Part shown: positions 57,211 to 64,000 of the stretch, in pieces
Layout of the letters: every line of letters begins with the position of its first letter
Position numbering within the stretch: the stretch's first letter is position 1
From: Coptis chinensis
Lineage: Eukaryota; Streptophyta; Magnoliopsida; Ranunculales; Ranunculaceae
DNA: 64,000 bases
Assembly: GCA_015680905.1 (NCBI GenBank)
Contig: CM027379.1
Coordinates: forward strand, 101,111,001-101,175,000
Direction: 5' to 3'
Translations under genes and position numbers: made by a program
Notes under the pieces: model-generated
What the model saw: the letters and a program-made list of their open reading frames with translations, nothing else
Told to the model about the DNA's origin: nothing
Databases searched by the model: none

Positions 57211-57855
57211 TGTTGGAAATAACCTAAGAGTATAGATGTCCAGAATGAGACGAGGACCATCGGATCAGTTCTGTGAATAAGTAATCTCGTGCTTAACACT
57301 ACTGTTTAGTGGATATGTGCCAGGCACATGACCGACTGCCTTCAAGCATAACAATTAGCCAAATCGTTAGGAACTGATATAGACAGTTCCTGAACAGAAG
57401 GAAACTAAAGATGGCGATCTTTGATGATAAGGAAAGAATCGTGACGACATATCTTAGGAGTTACCTTTTAGATATAATCTTCCCATACACGATGGGACAT
57501 TATGATCAACAAGGAAACTTACCTCTCATAATATATGGTCTAGATTCAGACTTCCATAAGAAGAGGAATCCTAATAGGAAGGCAGAGTCCAAAGATGGAA
57601 GGGAATTCACAAGCGATGAGGACAACCCAAACCCTAGGACTCTCGTCACCCTTCCTATATAAACCATAGGGATTCGCTCTTAGGAACTATGCAAAATAGG
57701 GTTTGATTCTCTGATAAAACAAAGGTTATACGTAGGTAGCCGTCAGACAGTTCACCCTGAACTCACCATCATCTCATTCCTTCTCTATTCAGCAAAGGAT
57801 TCCATATCACAAGGCACAGAGGAAGATCAGGGGGATACTCGGAATTTCCCCTACA
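57211..57855 (+). mobile_element. LTR of a second Tat-like element (T2)
   Basis: Starts near TGTTGGAAATAACC and ends near CCCCTACA, just before a primer site TGGCGCCGTCTGTGGGGA (57861-57878). It has TATATAAA at 57656-57663 and a TACGTAGGTAGCC string (about 57731) like the T1 LTR. The left boundary is a guess, as no partner LTR is in the window. The frame 57411-57662 in it is not considered a gene. Confidence 0.65.
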
Positions 57856-57860
57856 TCTTT

Positions 57861-57878
57861 TGGCGCCGTCTGTGGGGA
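57861..57878 (+). other. primer binding site of element T2
   Basis: TGGCGCCGTCTGTGGGGA, a form widely seen in plant Tat-type elements, located six bases after the LTR end. Confidence 0.85.
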
Positions 57879-57936
57879 CGAAAGCAGGTAAATATTCGTT
57901 GCAAATGATTGATTTATTCTAAAAACTCTTACTGTT

Positions 57937-58797
57937 ATGATGACAGGAGCAAAGAAAATAAAGGGTGGCGCTACCACGCGCAACGTCGCCATCAAAGAAG
58001 ACGTGCATGAGATGCATGAAGGGGGTGAGAATGTCGATCGTTAAGATGTGAATGATCCCCCCCAAGGACCTATGACTAGTACCGATGGACCAGTTGTTCT
58101 CGGAGCAGGTCCCAAAAATAACGCTCAGGAAGAGTGTCAAAATGGTGAAAATGTTGTCCTCACGAACCCAAATTCTGTTTAGGCGGTGCAGGCTCTGGAA
58201 TAGCAAAGGAGAAACCTAGAGTGAGAATTATAGTTGCTAAGGCACTTATATCAGTCTGACACCAGAAATGAGCCACTCATCGATCTCGATGATGACGACC
58301 CTCCGGAAGGCGCTCGTACTAGGATCCCAAGGCATGGGGACCCAGTTCGGCGCGAGCTATCTGAGTCAGAATACAGAAACTCAGATGAGGACTCAGGAAC
58401 AGCCTCAGAGCCAGAGTCCACTGACCGAATCGTAATGTCGACCCTAGACACCGAAAATGAACTCAGAATAGGAAACTTTCTACCAAAGAAAGTGCATGAT
58501 AAACTAAGAAGAATGACTTGATCCGTTAGATGCATCATATGACAGGCAAGGGGAGAAAAATACAAAACTCCCTTGTTCAATCTGCCATCATGGGGGCAGG
58601 CAGATCTCTTTTTGCATCAAGGGTGATGAGGAAGCCATATCCCCGTGGGTACAGACAGCCGAAGTTCAGTGTTTTTAGTGACAAGTCAGATCCGGTGGAT
58701 CACGTGTTCAGGTATCGTGCCACTATAGGGCAATATGAGAGATATGACCATGTCATGTGTCAGGAGTTCAAAGCCTCCCTGTTTGGTGACCTTCTTA
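57937..58797 (+). pseudogene. gag head of element T2, with stops, truncated
   Basis: ATG at 57937 (MMTGAKKIKGG). In the same frame TAA and TAG stops occur at about 58042, 58180 and 58201. The reading continues through an acidic part (PLIDLDDDDPPEGARTR, from about 58258) to the capsid start: PYPRGYRQPKFSVFSD, then DPVDHVFRYRATIG and VMCQEFKASLFG. It stops at about 58797, where unrelated sequence begins, so only the N-terminal part of the capsid domain is present. Confidence 0.7.
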
Positions 58798-58831
58798 TTT
58801 TTGTGTGTATAGATGGTGTATGGGATGTGGA

Positions 58832-59888
58832 TGATATAAATAGATGATGTAGATGGATGATGGTCATTGAACAAAATAGAAGCGTATCAAAACCTAATTA
58901 TCCCTCAATAAGTAAAGGATGAGTAGGGTATTGTTCCACTTTTAAGTGTATGTTTATATGAAGGACAAGACTGGAAAGGGTTTGAGAGATTAAAAACTAT
59001 GATTATAGATATTGTAAATTGCTTAACTAAACTAAACTAACTAAACTATTGAGAATCTAAGAGAGGAAATTCAAGAGATTATAATCCACCAATACTTTTG
59101 ATCTATGACCTTCTGCTTCATGGTTGTTCTCACAAGTAGACTACAATTAGGCAATCGAGCGAGTGCCAATGCCCTCTTAGACAAAACATCATTAACAAAT
59201 AACTCTACTCAAGGTTGTTCCTAAGTTTTATGTTACTAGTATATTCTTTCCTTTTATGTGAGCTTGGGTAGCTATTCAATGAATCACCATCTAAGGCAAA
59301 CATAATAAATACTTCCCTTACTCTAAAACAATACACAACTAGAAGAAAAGTAGAGAAATAGACTTTTTTCAGAGTCCAACTTCGTCTCCAAAACTGAGAA
59401 GGAATTGGCTACAATGTCGTTTCATGCGTCAGGACGCACTATCCATGCGTCTCAAACGCGAGCAATGCATCTGGACTCACTATCCATGCGTCCCAGACGC
59501 GGGCAATGCGTCTGGATGCACGATCCATGCGTCCCAGACGCGAAAGTCTATTTTGTCTCTTCTGCTCTATCCTTCTATCCTCTTTACAGGCTTTGGTCCA
59601 AGCAACGAATTCTTTTGCCTTGGGCTTCCAAATAGGCTTTAAAATAGGTCAAAGTCGCATCTTTAATAGCTTCAATTCCTTGGCCTTCTCCATGATTGTC
59701 CACGGGCTTCCCATGTGATCCTTAATGCTCTAAATTGCTCTGTTTTACCCCTTTTTCTCTAGTATTCCACAAAACTCTCTTTCACCTGTAGAATCATAAA
59801 ACATAACTTACAAACACTATTAGTCCACTAAGATGGCTAAACAAGAGGCATAATCGAGGGTTAAATTGTACTTTTTGAGCACTTATCA
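58832..59888 (-). repeat. probable 3' LTR of a third Athila-related element (E4)
   Basis: The right end GAGCACTTATCA is followed by an internal region homologous to E1/E2 3' regions, so this is an LTR read on the minus strand starting TGATAAGTGCTC. The left end (TGATATAAA at 58832) is tentative. It belongs to a different family from E1-E3. Confidence 0.6.
59438..59546 (+). repeat. 41 bp tandem repeat with GCGTCCCAGACGC core
   Basis: Units start at 59438, 59479 and 59520 (last incomplete). Each carries an imperfect palindrome GCGTCTCAAACGC/GCGTCCCAGACGC. A related ATGCGTCAGGACGC lies just before. Confidence 0.85.
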
Positions 59889-60761
59889 CAACTCCCAACT
59901 AGCCTTTTGATAGTCTCTTAGCAAATAAGATAAAAAATAGATAAGTGATCAAAATCACATCCTAATAACAAAAATAAAATCCTAACTCATTTTTGCAGGC
60001 ATCGCGATTGCATTTACCATATGCAACAAGACTTTAAACCTTTAAGTTCCCCAAAAAGGACGAGTTATAGTATCGTGAGGGTTTTCAGGTGATATACCCA
60101 CAAAATTAATCAATAGCATGTTCAAGAATGATAGTATTGTTCAGAGAGAGAAATTCCTTACCCACTTAGTGCTTACTCCAACAGACGGTTTCCATTGCTA
60201 ACTACATTGCTGCAAAGACTCATAGATTATGATGGGAGATAGTAAAAATTGACAAAATTCTCAATCAAGGCTTATGTGTGTACTTAGTCAATCTCCTATA
60301 CTCTCTTATCCAAGAAACGAAATCCCTAGTTTACCTTTAGACATATAATCTCGACTTTCAATCATCACCGGTCATACTCTCATAAAAGAATCTCTCAGAA
60401 GATGGTCTACTATTTTACCTCATGTATGTGGGGAAAAGAATAATGAATACGAACATCCCACATACTACCTTGAAAAATGGACTTCTGGATGAAAGTAGTC
60501 TCAAGGAAAGAATGTCAATCACATTTGAAGTGTTGGGTCCTTCACTTTAGCATCCTCTCACCTATTCTAGACTTCGTACCATACTGTAGTGATAAGTCAT
60601 GGGTTGTAACTTGGCTTAGGTATTGGTTTATGAAGGAAAGATAAAAAGGATTCAAAGGTTGTTTCTAAAACACTAAGGGTTTTACTTCATTCTTTGGAAG
60701 ATTTCTTCAAATCCTATATTGCAGAGAAAATTCTTCCTTTGTCTTAGCTTTTCCATCCATT

Positions 60762-60800
<39 letters not shown>

Positions 60801-61943
60801 CTCAGTGGTATATCCTTAATTAGTACTGGATATGCTTATTTTCCACTACCTTCTATCACTTAGAACAGAATTATGGTCTTCATTGTATCTCTCTGGTATT
60901 TCCTTGTAATCTTCATTTTATGTTATTTCTTCCTCTTTGTGCCCCTCGTATTCTCAGAAACATATGGGTATGGCTGATAAAGATTTTGGCTATACTCCTT
61001 GTCTGGAGTTGGGTAAAGGGTAAAGGGTTTTATGAAAGAAAATGGCTTATTGTAAGGCTCAAAAGGGTTTAACATGATGGTCCTACTAGGTCGGATAAAG
61101 GTTGAATGGGTTCAGTACTTCACTTATCAGTATGATACTCTGTTTTGAATAGACTACAAGACCTAATGGCTATCTCCCCAGTTGATGTCACTTCGTGATT
61201 AACCAAATCAACGAATAATGAGACTATATTATAATGACATAAAGAACTGAAAGATGTTGAGTCACTAAGACTCGGACTTTTTGTAAGACTTTCTAAATAA
61301 TGGGTATAAAGCTCAAGTCTCACGGGTTAAGTCTAAAAAAAATCTGCTTCCAGTTTATTAGGGATTACATCTCTCTTCTAACAAACGTACACAAAACTGA
61401 CCAAGTACTATGGTGGTGCCTTGATAAAAAATTCTATCAACAAGAACTATGTCCGAGTATAATAAATAGTCTAAGCGGTAATGAAATCAATAATATCAAC
61501 TATCTATCAAACTCAACACTAAGCAGTATAGAATCTATATCCCAGACTCATCATTAAAATTCATTTTTCTCATGCTACTGATATAGAAACAAAAATATTT
61601 TTGTTTTTGAAAACTAATTTTTGAAATTCATTTCTCAAGTACACCCTCCCCCACCTTAACATATGCATTGTACTCAATGTATAGAAATTAAGTAAATGAA
61701 ATGAATGAGAAAAAGGGAAGATGTTGCCATTGATGCCGAATATCAAAATTAATTCCCAAAAATAAGAACATTTCCTTTTACCAATATTTTTTTTTACGTC
61801 TTTTTAAGTCAGATCCCTAAGACTATATATCATGCATTATCAATTTGGAGTGAGGAGATCAGATTTTCTTACCCAAATCTGACGAATGTTTGGAGGACGA
61901 GGAGGTCTCACCTTGTGGGTTGTCAAAAATACTCCTTGATAAG
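59889..61943 (-). mobile_element. 3' internal region of element E4, non-coding
   Basis: Aligns weakly with E1 42964-44570 and E2 33911-35900 (GCGATTGCATTTACCATATG, GGACGAGTTATAG and AAGTCAGATCCCTAAGACT blocks). It has a ~35 bp T tract at 60764-60799. No ORF with recognisable content. It ends where E3 inserted. Confidence 0.65.
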
Positions 61944-63467
61944 TGATAAGAGCCCAAAACTGTAGTTTTAACCCCTTAACCATCATACTTTTAGACTAAT
62001 TATGTGAGTAATAATTAAGAGTTAACACTAATTACGTGTTTTTATGCATTTCAGGCTTCAAAGTCCATTATGTGCAGAAATGTACCACTTTAGCGAGATA
62101 AAGGAGCAAAGGTCGGTTACTAAGGAGTTCCGTGATTAAAGGCCAAGATTCAAGAAGACAAAGCCTTTCTAAAGCATGGTCAAAAGCTGAAAAGTTGACG
62201 CTTGGGCAAACAAAGACACACAAAGTCGTGAGAACTTCGAAGGCGTATCTTTGGACTCAGACCTCGGAATTGGGCCTACCTTATGTCAAAACGACCGGAT
62301 CGGCAAGAGCTTTCCAATGGTCTAAGCCTTGACCCAATCAGAGGAGCAGAAGTGGATGAAAAGTTTGTTGAAATCAACTTCAGCTGAAGATGCCTTTTTG
62401 GACTGAAAGAATTGGGTTTTGGGCCTGATTCTCTTGCCCAAAACATGGCTCCAAGCCCATGCACGATTTTTGGATCTGAAAGTATAAAACCAAAGCTTAA
62501 CTCTTTGTTAATGGTAGATAGGGAGGTTAGAAAATAAAAGTAGCTTAGAATAGAAAGTAGCCATTAGAATAGCTTCTAGATCTAGATTTAATTGTTTTTA
62601 ATTAAGTTTAGTTTCAAATCCAATTCTTGTTTTAGATTAAACTCTTAGAATCATTGTTCTTAATTAGTTTGATAAATAAAATAGCTAGTTTGTCAATTTC
62701 GATTCTTGTCATTTACAATTGTTAGATCTAATTTCATTTATTACTTGTTATTCAATTCTTAGTTATTAATTAGATTTTAATTATTGTTTAATTTAGATTA
62801 GTAAATTTCAATTCTTTATATTATATTTAGTTTTAATTTAATCGGAAATGATTGCGTAATGATTCTCGGCTAAATCTCCATTTGAGGGGGTTGAGAAGCC
62901 TTGATGAAAGCTTGATTCCGATTATCATAGAGTCGTCGTAATTTCCTTTCCACTCTAGAAACGATTAGTTCACCATGAGAATAGGTTTAATCGTTCACAT
63001 GCTAGTTATGAATTGGTAGAAATGCCATGTGTAATTAGGGATTAGGAATAACCAATTGTTCTTAAGGGCGATTCAATTCGGATTCTGACGATTAAATGGT
63101 TAATAGGATTAAGTCGAGTTAAGGTGGAATCAATCCCCCTCTAACTCCTTATCATATAATCGACGTAGCATTCCCATAGTTGTTCTAATAGTCGACTAGT
63201 TGCATCTTGTGGGTACTTGCATCGTAGTCTAGTTGCCATTTCGTAAATCTCTCATTAGACTTTAGAGTTAAGATTACTTATACGTAGAGAACATTACCAT
63301 GCGAAAGGACTAGGAGTGGAACGAATCATCTACTCCACTATATCTCATAGGATTGAGAGTAGAAATCTTTGATAAAATATAGGCACGTAAGATAGTTTTA
63401 GTTTTACTTACGTTTTGAGTTTTATCGTTCATTTCGTAGGTAAAACAACCATTTTTTATGTTTATCA
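61944..63467 (+). mobile_element. 5' LTR of Athila-like element E3 (runs off the window)
   Basis: Starts TGATAAGAGCCC and ends GTTTATCA. It is collinear with the solo LTR at 38280-39809 and the reverse of the E1 LTRs. TATA-like TATAAAA at 62483-62489. The partner LTR and target duplication lie beyond 64000. Confidence 0.88.
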
Positions 63468-63469
63468 AA

Positions 63470-63482
63470 TGGCGCCGCTGCC
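63470..63482 (+). other. primer binding site of E3
   Basis: TGGCGCCGCTGCC, two bases after the LTR, identical to that of E1 and E2. Confidence 0.88.
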
Positions 63483-64000
63483 ATCTTAGTTTCACTTTCG
63501 CATTGTTTTCGTAGTATAAGTACTTTTCTTAAAGTCTCATTTCACCCACCCACCCTTGTTTGATTCATACTGTGGTTTTCCGATTCAGCGTTGAAAAGTT
63601 CTGAAAAAAAAGTAAGGCGCACTCAAGGCTCGACGAGCGCACTGCTAGCAAAAGATCAGTAACAACTTGGCAATGACCGCCCCCATGTGGAGCGCGACCC
63701 GCCCTAAATCACTGTAAGTTGAAGTTACACGGAGCGAGACTGCGCCCTAAGCGAGCGCACCCGCGCCCTAAGCTAGATTTTTCCGGAATTCTACAGTTTT
63801 GATTCGAACTTTGATTTTTCAAGTTTTTCAGTGTTCTAACTTGTTATATACACTGAACACGTGTAAACAAGACGCTATTCATAAGCGAAGCAAGGACGCA
63901 ATCAGGTATTCCTTTCTTCCACACCTCCCATATCCTGTTAGAGGTTTATACTAGTATATCATAATTGTTTGGAGTGTTGATGTGTTTAGCTAAGTTTGGT
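63483..64000 (+). other. E3 leader, GC-rich repeats, no gene yet
   Basis: Matches the reverse complement of the E1 leader (54360-55013), including GACGCTATTCATAAGCGAAG and the GAGCGCGACCCGCCC-type repeats at 63600-63780. By analogy gag would begin just past the window end. Confidence 0.8.

Noticed and set aside
57411-57662. 83-codon plus-strand ORF starting MAIFDDKERIV.
   Set aside because: Lies within the T2 LTR upstream of its TATA box; no recognisable domain and no paralogue seen.
1-64000. tRNA, rRNA or other structured RNA genes.
   Set aside because: None recognised on either strand; tRNA-like words found are retrotransposon primer sites, not tRNA genes.

Overview
The window looks like eudicot plant nuclear DNA. 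It has one plant-type mitochondrial transcription termination factor (mTERF) gene without introns, AT-rich spacers, and about 50 kb of nested LTR retrotransposons of lineages found in plants: Ty3/Gypsy Tekay-like chromoviruses, Athila-like and Tat-like elements. The species cannot be named from the sequence. The only apparently intact host gene is the mTERF gene at 962-2233 (minus). Everything else is mobile, broken or duplicated.

Layout. (1) 1-29 kb is a tandem array of an mTERF locus. Unit 1 (1-7280) holds the intact gene; its upstream flank is split by a 3.9 kb solo LTR (2523-6427). Unit 2 (about 24701-28645) holds only a 5' fragment of the gene (27065-27508). Next to that fragment are 3.4 tandem copies of a chimeric ~580 bp unit (25204-27190), each carrying a piece of mTERF on the minus strand and a short exon-like start on the plus strand. 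Unit 3 starts at about 28646 and runs into a degenerate poly(A)-tailed, LINE-like sequence. (2) Exactly at the unit 1/unit 2 junction sits a solo LTR (7281-7441 plus 22068-24700, target duplication AAGAC). It was itself hit by a 14.6 kb Tekay-like Gypsy element (7442-22067) with LTRs, an initiator-Met primer site, gag, protease, RT, RNase H, integrase and chromodomain, all frameshifted. That element was in turn hit in its protease region by a minus-strand solo LTR (11971-15850, target duplication TACTT).

(3) 31.3-58.8 kb: the head of a Tat-like element (LTR end, gag) was split by a minus-strand, probably non-autonomous Athila-related element (32534-56988, target duplication ACATA). This carries a decayed zinc-knuckle/proline-rich ORF and a plus-strand solo LTR (38280-39809). 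Its 5' LTR was split by a 15 kb minus-strand Athila-like element (41448-56546) with gag, protease, RT, RNase H, integrase and two extra ORFs downstream of pol. A second Tat-like LTR and gag head follow (57211-58797). (4) 58.8-64 kb: the 3' part of another Athila-related element (minus strand) is cut by the 5' LTR, primer site and leader of a further Athila-like element (plus strand) that runs off the window.

The genes do not form a pathway. The window records a small organelle-regulator gene family being duplicated and then buried under successive retroelement insertions, whose order can be read from target duplications and nesting. All percentages, ages and family names beyond visible motifs are inference; no alignment or database search was run.
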